From assembly GCF_028290625.1 (NCBI RefSeq), contig NZ_JAQGJM010000034.1, positions 1 to 64,000 of the forward strand: DNA of 64,000 bases. Direction: 5' to 3'. A program made the translations under genes and the position numbers. Each line of letters begins with the position of its first letter. Within the stretch, counting starts at the first letter, position 1. Shown piece by piece: positions 8,973-16,544 of the stretch. Below the pieces are notes generated by a model. That model was not told the DNA's origin and did no database searches. It saw nothing but the letters and a program-made list of their open reading frames with translations. This DNA comes from Devosia sp. Lineage in GTDB: Bacteria > Pseudomonadota > Alphaproteobacteria > Rhizobiales > Devosiaceae.

Positions 8973-9089
8973 TCAGACGTGGTGGCGTGGCTGCCGATCG
9001 CTACGTGTCATCAGGAACACAGCGGCTGCGACAATGATCGCGCTCAGTGGCAAAACGCTTACCGCCACAATATAGGTCAGATCGGTCAT
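8973..9089 (-). CDS. Putative 38-residue single-span membrane protein
   Basis: Starts MTDLTYIVAVSVLPLSAII and ends TRSDRQPRHHV. One strongly hydrophobic segment (about residues 5-28) is followed by a basic tail, giving an N-out/C-in or tail-anchored layout. Two purine-rich sites, AAGGGG and GAGGA, precede the ATG; the nearer is almost adjacent. No family is recognised. It lies alone between the kinase gene and cobT, and its stop is 12 bases from the kinase stop in convergent orientation. The rest of the 304-base gap (to 9264) shows no feature. Confidence 0.42.
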   Translation of the reverse strand: MTDLTYIVAVSVLPLSAIIVAAAVFLMTRSDRQPRHHV

Positions 9090-9264
9090 TCCTCGATCCC
9101 CTTCAGAATATATCTTGCAAGCATGTAGGCTCAGGCTGACAATTATGCAAACAGCAGAGCCTAAAGCTACTGCGTCAAGCCCTATCGGACCGGCGAAGTT
9201 CCCGTAGGTGAGCGCTCATTTCTGGCCAGCTTGTTGGGTACCATCCCAATCCATCCGGTTACGG

Positions 9265-10290
9265 TCAGTTCGCCTTACCGCTGACGGCGGCGCTTTCGAA
9301 GGTGGCCATGTTGTTGTGCAGGTGCAGGGCCGTCTTAGCCAGCACTGCTGCCAGGGCGGCGCCACTGCCCTCCCCTAGCCGCATGCCCAGATCGAGCAGG
9401 CCAGTCTGGCCCATGGCGGCGAGGGCGCGGGCGTGGCCGCCCTCGGCCGAAACGTGGGCGAAAATGCAGTGGTCGATCGCTTCGGGATTGACAGCGTGGG
9501 CGATGGCGGCGGCGGAGGTGGCGACGAAGCCGTCGATGATGACGGGGACTTTCTGGTGGCGGGCAGCGAGGAGCGCGCCGAGCATGGCGGCGATCTCGCG
9601 GCCGCCGACGCGGGCGAGGATGGCCAGCGGGTGGTCGAGGGCATCGCCGTGGAAGGCCAGCGCGCGGTCGACAGCGTCGGCTTTGCGGAGGAGGCCCGCA
9701 TCATCAACGCCGGTGCCGCGGCCGACCCAATCAGCGCCGGTGCCGCCGTAGAGCGCCGCGTAGATGGCGGCGGCGATGGTGGTGTTGCCGATGCCCATTT
9801 CGCCGATGCAGATCAGGTCTGGCTTGCCGGCGATCGCCTCCATGCCATAGGCGATGGTGGCGGCGCACATCTTGTCATCGAGCGCCGCTTCTTTGGTGAT
9901 ATCGCCGGTGGGCAGTTCCAGCGCCAGTTCAAACACGCGCAGGTTGATTTCGTGCAAGGCACAGATTTGGGAGATGGCGGCGCCGCCACTGGTGAAGTTG
10001 GCGACCATCTGGGCCGTCACTTCGCGCGGAAAGGCCGAGACGCCCTGATCGGTGACGCCGTGATTGCCGGCGAAGATGGTGACCATGGGATTATCGAGTC
10101 GCGGCTTGGCGCGGCCCTGCCAGCGGGCGAGGAATTCGACCAGCTTTTCGAGCTGGCCGAGCGAGCCGGCAGGCTTGGTCAGTTGCGCATCATGGGCCCG
10201 TACGGCGGCCACCGCGGCCTCGTCGCCATCGGGGACGATGGTGAGCAGTTCGAGGACATCGGCATAGGCGGCGTTGAGCGGTGCGGGCAT
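9265..10290 (-). CDS. cobT: Nicotinate-nucleotide--dimethylbenzimidazole phosphoribosyltransferase
   Basis: Activates the lower ligand of cobalamin by making alpha-ribazole phosphate. 341 aa, the normal length, with KPAGSLGQLE, TIFAGNHGVTDQGVSAFP, EMGIGNTT and the catalytic glutamate E307 in MRLGEGSGAA. This enzyme is called CobU in the Pseudomonas denitrificans naming. It is divergent from the cobalamin synthase gene, with only 64 bp between the two starts. That is too little for a cobalamin riboswitch, so any B12 control must act otherwise. Confidence 0.95.
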   Translation of the reverse strand: MPAPLNAAYADVLELLTIVPDGDEAAVAAVRAHDAQLTKPAGSLGQLEKLVEFLARWQGRAKPRLDNPMVTIFAGNHGVTDQGVSAFPREVTAQMVANFTSGGAAISQICALHEINLRVFELALELPTGDITKEAALDDKMCAATIAYGMEAIAGKPDLICIGEMGIGNTTIAAAIYAALYGGTGADWVGRGTGVDDAGLLRKADAVDRALAFHGDALDHPLAILARVGGREIAAMLGALLAARHQKVPVIIDGFVATSAAAIAHAVNPEAIDHCIFAHVSAEGGHARALAAMGQTGLLDLGMRLGEGSGAALAAVLAKTALHLHNNMATFESAAVSGKAN

Positions 10291-10328
10291 GGAAGGTCCG
10301 GCATGATGATGCTAGGAGGAGGGACCTT

Positions 10329-10358
10329 GTGGCGCAATCGGGCGGGAAAAGCAATTGA
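10329..10358 (+). CDS. Possible nine-residue leader peptide overlapping the cobS start
   Basis: GTG-initiated frame encoding MAQSGGKSN, placed 5 bases after a very strong AGGAGGAGGG ribosome binding site (10314-10323). Its TGA (10356-10358) overlaps the TTG start codon of the cobalamin synthase gene (10355-10357) in a TTGA arrangement. cobS itself has no good ribosome binding site, so coupling through this leader is plausible. There is no evidence that the peptide itself has a function. Confidence 0.35.
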   Translation: MAQSGGKSN

Positions 10359-11197
10359 ACGACGAGGGTGGAGAGACCATTGGCGGCGGCGCGGTGCGTG
10401 AGCCGCATGTGCCGCTTGGGGCGAAGCCTGGGGGTGGGCTGGCGGCCGATTTTGTGATGGCGCTGCGGTTCTTTTCGCGGTTGCCGACGGGGGATAGTCC
10501 GCATGAGGTGCCGGATTTGAACCGGATTGCGATGGCGTTGCCGCTGGCGAGTGTGGCGATCGGGATTTTGCCGGCGCTGTTGCTGGTGGGCGGGTCGTTG
10601 CTGGGGCTGCCGGCCTATTTCGCGGCGGCGCTGGCGGTGGGGGCTGCGGTGATGGCGGGTGGCGGCATGGCGGAGGATGCGCTGGCGGATAGCGCGGACG
10701 GGCTGTTTGGCGGATCGACGCGCGAGCGACGGCTGGAGATCATGAAGGACAGCCGACACGGCACTTATGGGGTGGCGGCGCTGTGCCTGTTTGTCGTGCT
10801 GCGCGTGGTGGGGATTGGGAGCGTGGCGGCGGTCAATCCGTTAGCAGCGGGGGCGATCTGGCTGGCGAGCGGGATTGTCGGGCGGTCCGGGGCGTTGTGG
10901 CTAGCGGTGGTTTTGCCGCCGGCGCGGGCGGATGGGGCGGCGGCGACGGTGGGGCGGCTAAGGGTGCGGAATTTTGCGGTGGGGGCGGTGCTGGCGCTGA
11001 TGCTGCTGTTTGTGCTGGGTGGGCCGGCGACGAGCGTGCTGGGGCTGGCACTGGCTATTGTGCTGGCGGTGGGCGTGATCATGGGTTGGACGGCGTGGTG
11101 CAAGCGACTGGTGGGCGGGCAGACCGGGGACCTGATCGGCGCGCTGGGAGCGCTGGTGGAAATCGCGGTGCTGACCGCGCTGCTGCCGTTCGTTTGA
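10355..11197 (+). CDS. cobS: Adenosylcobinamide-GDP ribazoletransferase (cobalamin synthase)
   Basis: Integral membrane enzyme that joins adenosylcobinamide-GDP and alpha-ribazole, the last step in cobalamin assembly; also called CobV. 280 aa with several hydrophobic segments. Family motifs present are EDALADSADGLFGG (metal-binding acidic cluster), MKDSRHGTYG and GGQTGDLIGA. The sequence before residue 30 is poorly conserved, so the TTG start is uncertain; a GTG at 10394 is the main alternative. It uses the product of the divergent cobT. This stretch is unusually rich in GCG and CTG codons. Confidence 0.88.
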   Translation: MNDEGGETIGGGAVREPHVPLGAKPGGGLAADFVMALRFFSRLPTGDSPHEVPDLNRIAMALPLASVAIGILPALLLVGGSLLGLPAYFAAALAVGAAVMAGGGMAEDALADSADGLFGGSTRERRLEIMKDSRHGTYGVAALCLFVVLRVVGIGSVAAVNPLAAGAIWLASGIVGRSGALWLAVVLPPARADGAAATVGRLRVRNFAVGAVLALMLLFVLGGPATSVLGLALAIVLAVGVIMGWTAWCKRLVGGQTGDLIGALGALVEIAVLTALLPFV

Positions 11198-11270
11198 CGT
11201 TGCGCCTTGAAAATACCGCGCCGCGTGCCTTTATGATGAAGACCAGAGCGCAGCACGGGGCGATTACCGC

Positions 11271-11957
11271 ATGATTTTCATTGGGATTGCCCTGCTGGTT
11301 GCGTGCGGGCTGGCACTGATCGTCGGCACGGATGCGGGCAGCTTCGTCGGGCTGACGCAGATGCAGACGGCGCAAGTCATTCCATTGGTGCTGATTCTGA
11401 TCATTTTCGCCGGAGGCGCTTTCGGGCGGTCCCATCGGGTGAAGGAACTGCTGGGAAGCCTGGTGCTGTGGATCGGCATTTTTGCGCTGGCGGGCGTGAC
11501 CTATGCCTATCGGGATGAGTTGAATGGCCTGGTGGGGCGGGTCGCGGGAGAGTTCCGGCCGAGTGTCGCGGTGGTCGATGACGAACGCGGCACGGCGACG
11601 TTCCGGCGTGGCCCCGGCGGGCATTTCGAGCTGATGGCGGACATCAACGGGCATTCCACGCCAATGATTTTCGATACCGGCGCCAGCGCGGTGGTGCTGA
11701 CGCTGGCGGATGCGAAGGCGGCGGGGATCGACACGTCGACGCTGCAGTTCACCATTCCGGTTTCGACGGCCAATGGCACCGGGCAGGCGGCGCGGGTGTC
11801 GCTGGACGGGATTGAGGTCGGCGGGATCAAGCGCAAGGGCGTTCGCGCGTTCGTCGCGGAGGACGGGGCGCTGGATACGAGCCTGTTGGGGATGACGTTC
11901 CTGGAAACGCTGACGCGTTATGCGGTAACCAGCAATTCGCTTGAACTGACGGACTGA
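11271..11957 (+). CDS. Membrane retropepsin-like aspartic protease (TIGR02281 type)
   Basis: 228 aa. Three hydrophobic segments (about 1-20, 34-52, 60-80) are followed by a soluble single-lobed aspartic protease domain with the active-site sequence IFDTGASAVVL (D135) and the C-terminal LLGMTFLETL. Retropepsin-fold proteases work as dimers; the substrate in alphaproteobacteria is unknown. The last 40 bases overlap the 3' end of dusA on the other strand. It follows cobS by 73 bp but probably has no link to cobalamin. Confidence 0.82.
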   Translation: MIFIGIALLVACGLALIVGTDAGSFVGLTQMQTAQVIPLVLILIIFAGGAFGRSHRVKELLGSLVLWIGIFALAGVTYAYRDELNGLVGRVAGEFRPSVAVVDDERGTATFRRGPGGHFELMADINGHSTPMIFDTGASAVVLTLADAKAAGIDTSTLQFTIPVSTANGTGQAARVSLDGIEVGGIKRKGVRAFVAEDGALDTSLLGMTFLETLTRYAVTSNSLELTD

Positions 11958-12931
11958 CGCTGGACGGCGGCGAGCGCCTGCTCGATCACTTCGGGGCCAG
12001 CGCCGGGGCGGCAGGCTTCGACGCTGAGGATCTGGCGGAACTGGCGCGCCCCGGGCAAACCATTGGCGAGACCCAGCATGTGGCGGGTGATCTGGTTGAT
12101 GCGGGTGCCACGCGCCATTTCGCGGGCAGCGTAATCGGCCATGGTGTGCATGATGGCGTCGAGGGTTACGGGCGCAGACGTGTCGCCGAAGATGCGGGCG
12201 TCGACGTCGGCCAGCAGCATTGGATTGTGATAGGGAGCGCGGCCGAGCATGACGCCGTCCATGTGGGCCAGTTCGGTTTCGGCCTGGTCCAGCGTCTCGA
12301 TCCCGCCATTGATCATGGTGGGGATCGGTAGGCGGGCGTGGAGGCGGTGCACGCGGTCGTAGTCCAGCGGCGGGATGGTGCGGTTTTCCTTCGGCGAGAG
12401 GCCCTTGAGCCAAGCCTTGCGGGCGTGGACATAGAGGGCGCCGACGCCCGCGGCGACCATCGCGTCGGCGAAGCGGTCGAGGCTCTGTTCGGTATCCTGA
12501 TCGTCGATGCCGATGCGGCATTTGACGGTGACGGGGCGATCGGTGGCGCCGCGCATGGCGCGGACGCATTCGGCAACCAGATCGGGTTCGGCCATCAGGC
12601 AGGCGCCGAAGCGGCCGGATTGCACGCGATCGGACGGGCAGCCAACATTCAGGTTGATTTCGGCATAGCCGAAGGCGCTGGCGATGGCTGTTGCCTTGGC
12701 GAGCTCGGCGGGATCGGAGCCGCCCAGTTGCACGGCGACGGGTTGCTCGACGGGATCGAAGCCCAGGAGGCGCTCGGTATCGCCGTGCATAATCGCGGCG
12801 CTGGTGACCATTTCGGTGAACAGCAGGGCGTGGCGCGACAATTGCCGGTGGAGGAACCGACAGTAGCGGTCACTCCAGTCCATCATGGGGGCAACGGAAA
12901 AGCGGCGGCTGAGGGTCAAAGCGTCGTTCAT
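11918..12931 (-). CDS. dusA: tRNA-dihydrouridine(20/20a) synthase DusA
   Basis: FMN/NADPH enzyme that reduces uridine 20/20a in the tRNA D-loop. 337 aa, TIM-barrel. RRFSVAPMMDWSDRYCRFLHR at the start is the DusA-type beginning (parts SVAPMMDWSD and CRFLHR). The catalytic cysteine is C98 in LNVGCPSDRVQSGRFG. VKCRIGIDD, VHARKAWLKGLSPKENR and INGGI are all present. It is encoded convergently with the aspartic protease, and the two coding regions share 40 bases at their ends. Confidence 0.94.
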   Translation of the reverse strand: MNDALTLSRRFSVAPMMDWSDRYCRFLHRQLSRHALLFTEMVTSAAIMHGDTERLLGFDPVEQPVAVQLGGSDPAELAKATAIASAFGYAEINLNVGCPSDRVQSGRFGACLMAEPDLVAECVRAMRGATDRPVTVKCRIGIDDQDTEQSLDRFADAMVAAGVGALYVHARKAWLKGLSPKENRTIPPLDYDRVHRLHARLPIPTMINGGIETLDQAETELAHMDGVMLGRAPYHNPMLLADVDARIFGDTSAPVTLDAIMHTMADYAAREMARGTRINQITRHMLGLANGLPGARQFRQILSVEACRPGAGPEVIEQALAAVQRQSVSSSELLVTA

Positions 12932-12996
12932 GGGCGGGGAAATACAGGATTTGAGCAGCGGCGGCTAGGGCGCAGCGGCAGGGCTGGGTTGCGGGG

Positions 12997-13902
12997 CTAG
13001 GCGATCTGGGTCAATGGCTGGGATCGACGGAGGCTCTTGCCGTCCTTGCCCGGAGGCTGGCCAAACAGGCGGCGGTATTCGCGGCTGAACTGGGAGGGAC
13101 TGTCGTAGCCGACGGAGAAGCCAACCTCGGCCACATCGGCTGCCGTCGACATCAGCCGGGAGCGAGCGGCCTGCAGGCGGATTTGCTTCTGGTACTGGAT
13201 CGGCGTCATCGAGGTAACACCGCGGAAATGCCGGTGAAACGACGTGACGCTCATATTGACGTGGGCGGCAAGGTCCTCGATCCGCATCGGTTGCGCATAG
13301 TGGCCGCGAATCCAGCGAATAGCGCGACCAATCTGGGCCATTCGGCTATCCGCCAGGCCAATCTGGCGCACTATGTCGCCCTGTGGGCCATTGATTAGCC
13401 GCCAGAGGATTTCGCGCTCGATGGCCGGCGCGAGAACGGGGATATCGGCGGGCCGGTCGAGGAGCCGGAGCAACCGCACTACCGGATCAGCCAGTTCGTT
13501 GGTGAGCTCGCTGACCGCAATGCCGGGGGGATCGGATCGGGTGGCGGGGGTCGAGCCGACCTCGAGCAAGAGAGCCGCGATGGCGTCCGGCCGAAGCGTA
13601 ATGCCGATCCCCAGATAGGGAGTTTCTTGAGTGGCCACGGCGACATGCGCCTGCAAGGGCAGATCGACGGAGACGATCAGGTATTGGCCGGCGCTGTAGT
13701 CGAAGACCCCCTCGCCGAGGCCGACGCCTTTGGCACCCTGCGCCACCAGCGCGAACATGGGCTCCGTCATTTCGGCGATCGGCAAGGTCGTGGCATAGGC
13801 CGACATCACGATGACATTGGGAAGGACGCGGACCGCGGCGCCGTCGGGCGAGCCGTGGCGCGTCACCAGTGTCTGCAATTCAGTCTGCAGGGAGAGATCC
13901 AT
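12997..13902 (-). CDS. AraC-family transcriptional regulator
   Basis: About 301 aa. An N-terminal AraC_N-type cupin domain (roughly 15-165) is followed by two helix-turn-helix motifs (IEDLAAHVNMSVTSFHRHFR and AADVAEVGFSVGYDSPSQFS). It is divergent from an alpha/beta-hydrolase gene, with about 164 bp between the starts. That arrangement often means the regulator controls its neighbour and itself. The start at 13902 is chosen from domain length; an upstream ATG at 13950 is in frame and neither has a strong ribosome binding site. Confidence 0.86.
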   Translation of the reverse strand: MDLSLQTELQTLVTRHGSPDGAAVRVLPNVIVMSAYATTLPIAEMTEPMFALVAQGAKGVGLGEGVFDYSAGQYLIVSVDLPLQAHVAVATQETPYLGIGITLRPDAIAALLLEVGSTPATRSDPPGIAVSELTNELADPVVRLLRLLDRPADIPVLAPAIEREILWRLINGPQGDIVRQIGLADSRMAQIGRAIRWIRGHYAQPMRIEDLAAHVNMSVTSFHRHFRGVTSMTPIQYQKQIRLQAARSRLMSTAADVAEVGFSVGYDSPSQFSREYRRLFGQPPGKDGKSLRRSQPLTQIA

Positions 13903-14066
13903 GCGAGCATGGTTACTACGGCTACGCGCAATATGCGATAGTGTCAGCATTGGCAGGATTGTGCATAAATCTGGCCGCTTCAATCTACCGCTGGAAGCGG
14001 CCCGTCTGATCCTATCGGATGGCAAGAGGCGTGGAGCCTCGTACCCCCTTCCATGGACAAACGGAT

Positions 14067-14996
14067 ATGAAGACCGACGTCAGATTCGACAGTGCCGGCC
14101 TACAGCTTGCCGGCCATTTCTATAGTCCCGACGACGATGCCGCTGGCCCCCGCGCCGCCATCGTCGTCAGCCATCCGGCAAGTGGCGTGAAGGAACAGGC
14201 TGCTGGCCTCTATGCGCAGCGGCTGACAGCGCTGGGATATGCGACCCTGACGTTCGATGCCGCCTATCAGGGCGAAAGCGAGGGGATGCCGCGCGGTCTC
14301 GAGGACCCGGCGCATCGCGTCGAGGACATCAAGGCGGCCGTGTCGTTCCTCAGCGCGCACGGCGCGGTCGATCCGGCGCGGATCGGGGTGCTGGGCATCT
14401 GTGCTTCGGGCGGCTATGCGCTGTCGGCCGCCGCCACCGACCATCGCATCAAGGCCGTGGCGACGGTCAGCGGCGTCGATGTCGCCCGGCAGTTTCGTCA
14501 TGGGCCGGACGGCACGCAGGCGCCGGCCGTCATCCAGGGCATGCTCGATGCTGCCGCAACGGCGCGTACGGCGGAGGCGCGCGGCGAGGGTGTCGGGACG
14601 TTCCCGATTTTTCCGGCGAGTGGAGAAGAGGCGCTGGCGGCGGGTGGCCAGCACGCGTTCGAGGGCTGGGAATACTATTGCACGGAACGCGCGCAGCATC
14701 CCCGGTCGGCCAAGGCGTTCACCTGGAGCAGCGTGGATCAGTTGGCGTCGTTCGATGCGTTCCGCTTCATCGACCTGATCGCGCCGCGTCCGATACTGAT
14801 GGTGGTGGGGAGCAAGGCTGTCACATCGTGGATGGCAAGCGAGGCCTATATCGCCGCGCGGGAGCCCAAGGAGGTGTGCTGGGTGGAGGGCGCCAGCCAT
14901 GTCAGCCTCTACGACAAGGACGAACATGTGACCCCGGCGATTGCCCGGCTCGATCCGTTCTTCAGGGCCAACCTGACGGCGGCAGTGCCGGACTGA
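14067..14996 (+). CDS. Alpha/beta-hydrolase (dienelactone-hydrolase/YcjY-like)
   Basis: 309 aa. The nucleophile elbow reads GICASGGYA, placing C112 where most relatives have Ser or Cys (Gly-x-Cys-x-Ser). An acid follows in the segment after ILMVVGSKA, and the catalytic histidine is in EGASHVSLYD. The early VVSHPASGVKEQ gives the oxyanion region. The sequence resembles the uncharacterised YcjY group more than true dienelactone hydrolases, so the substrate is unknown. The divergent AraC gene is the likely regulator. The start at 14067 gives MKTDVRF. Confidence 0.8.
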   Translation: MKTDVRFDSAGLQLAGHFYSPDDDAAGPRAAIVVSHPASGVKEQAAGLYAQRLTALGYATLTFDAAYQGESEGMPRGLEDPAHRVEDIKAAVSFLSAHGAVDPARIGVLGICASGGYALSAAATDHRIKAVATVSGVDVARQFRHGPDGTQAPAVIQGMLDAAATARTAEARGEGVGTFPIFPASGEEALAAGGQHAFEGWEYYCTERAQHPRSAKAFTWSSVDQLASFDAFRFIDLIAPRPILMVVGSKAVTSWMASEAYIAAREPKEVCWVEGASHVSLYDKDEHVTPAIARLDPFFRANLTAAVPD

Positions 14997-15097
14997 GTGC
15001 GATGGGGACCGGTGCTCCCCGCGAGGCTAACATGTCAGCTATCGCGCGGCGGGCGAAAGTGCGGTATTGGCGCGCTGTTCCGAATCCAGCGTCGAGT

Positions 15098-16465
15098 ATG
15101 TTCATGACCGCACCCCGTTTGATCGCCGTGATCGATATCGGCAAGACCAATGCCAAGGTGGTGCTGATCGACGCGGAGACCGGCGGCCAGTTGGCGGCGC
15201 GGAGCACACCGAATACGGTGCGGCGGGATGGGATTTATCCGCATGCCGATGTGGAGCGGCTGGCGGCGTTCATCACCACAAGCCTGCGGGATATTCACGC
15301 CGAGCACGGTATCGAGGGGATTTCGATCACCACGCATGGGGCGACCGGGGCACTGATGGCGGGTGGGCGGCTGGCGATGCCGGTGCTGGACTATGAGCAT
15401 AATGGGCCGGAGGAGACCAGCGGGGCTTATGCGCAGGTGCGGCCGGATTTCAGCGAGAGCTTGTCGCCTCGGCTGCCGAATGGGCTGAACCTGGGCGCCC
15501 AGATTTTCTGGCAATCGCAGGTGTTTGCCGAGCGGTTTGCCGAGGTCACGGCGATCTTGGCCTATCCACAATATTGGGCGTGGCGGCTGACCGGGGTGAT
15601 GGCGAGCGAGGTCACGTCGCTGGGGTGCCATACCGATCTGTGGGCGCCGCAGACGGGGACGTTTTCCAGCATGGTGGCCGAGCGAGGCTGGGCGGGACTG
15701 TTTCCGCCAGTGAAGCCGGCCAATTCGGTGCTGGGGACGATTTTGCCAGAGGTTGCGGCGGCGACGGGTCTGGCGGGTGACACGCCGGTGACGTGCGGTA
15801 TTCATGATTCCAACGCGTCGCTGATCCCGCATCTGGGGGCGCATGAGGCGCCGTTCACGATCCTGTCGACGGGGACGTGGGTGATCGCGATGACGGTGGG
15901 TGGCGACACCACGCATCTGGATGCGGGCCGGGATAGCCTAGCCAATGTGGATGCGTTTGGCCGTGCGGTGCCGACCGCGCGATTCATGGGCGGGCGGGAA
16001 TTCGACATGCTGGCGCCGGGGGCGGTCGAGCCGAACGAGAGCGAAATTGCCAATGTTATCAATGATGATGTGCAGGCGCTGCCCAGCTTTATGCCCGGTG
16101 TGGGGCCCTTCCCCAGCTCGGTCGGCCGGTGGACGAAGGATCCCGAACATTTGAGCGCGGGCGAGCGGACGGCGGCGGTGTCGCTGTATCTGGCGCTGGT
16201 GACGCAGGCGTGCCTGGAACTGGCTGGGGTCGGCAAGCAGATCGTCATCGAGGGGCCGCTGGCGCGCAATGTGCTGTTCGGGCAGGCGCTGGCGCGGTTG
16301 ACCGGCGTTCCGGTGAGCGCTTCGGGCGACGCGACCGGGACGAGCCTGGGAGCGAGCATGTTGTTCGGCGGCAAACATGTAGCGGCCAGTCCGGGTCTGG
16401 TGCGCCTGCCGTTGCAGGTGGAGGGCTTCGACGCCTATTGCGTGCACTGGCGGGAGCGGCTCTGA
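15098..16465 (+). CDS. FGGY-family carbohydrate kinase
   Basis: About 455 aa, two ASKHA-fold halves. Phosphate-1 is near the N-terminus (AVIDIGKTNAKVVLID), and ITTHGATGAL, CGIHDSNAS, ILSTGTWVI and EGPLARNVLFGQALARLTGVP follow. It phosphorylates a sugar or sugar derivative, using ATP. The sequence resembles rhizobial proteins annotated as L-fuculose or rhamnulose kinases, but the substrate is not decidable here. The start could be 15098 or 15104; an ATG at 15031 with GAGG upstream would add 22 residues without homology. There are no transporter or isomerase genes next to it. Confidence 0.8.
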   Translation: MFMTAPRLIAVIDIGKTNAKVVLIDAETGGQLAARSTPNTVRRDGIYPHADVERLAAFITTSLRDIHAEHGIEGISITTHGATGALMAGGRLAMPVLDYEHNGPEETSGAYAQVRPDFSESLSPRLPNGLNLGAQIFWQSQVFAERFAEVTAILAYPQYWAWRLTGVMASEVTSLGCHTDLWAPQTGTFSSMVAERGWAGLFPPVKPANSVLGTILPEVAAATGLAGDTPVTCGIHDSNASLIPHLGAHEAPFTILSTGTWVIAMTVGGDTTHLDAGRDSLANVDAFGRAVPTARFMGGREFDMLAPGAVEPNESEIANVINDDVQALPSFMPGVGPFPSSVGRWTKDPEHLSAGERTAAVSLYLALVTQACLELAGVGKQIVIEGPLARNVLFGQALARLTGVPVSASGDATGTSLGASMLFGGKHVAASPGLVRLPLQVEGFDAYCVHWRERL

Positions 16466-16495
16466 ACGCAGGACAGCAATGTCCTGGTATCGCGT

Positions 16496-16509
16496 TGTTA
16501 GTGCTAACA
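16496..16509. promoter_or_regulatory. LacI-type operator-like palindrome upstream of the NADH dehydrogenase gene
   Basis: TGTTAG-TG-CTAACA, a near-perfect inverted repeat of the kind bound by LacI/GalR-family sugar regulators in alphaproteobacteria. It lies 35 bases before the NADH dehydrogenase start and 30 bases after the sugar kinase stop. No LacI gene is in the window, so this is inference from pattern alone. Confidence 0.4.
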
Positions 16510-16544
16510 TCTCGCACCACATTAGGGGCACGTTGGAGGCACAA

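Noticed and set aside
10291-10354. Cobalamin riboswitch between cobT and cobS
   Set aside because: Only 64 bases between divergent starts, and no B12-box sequence is visible.
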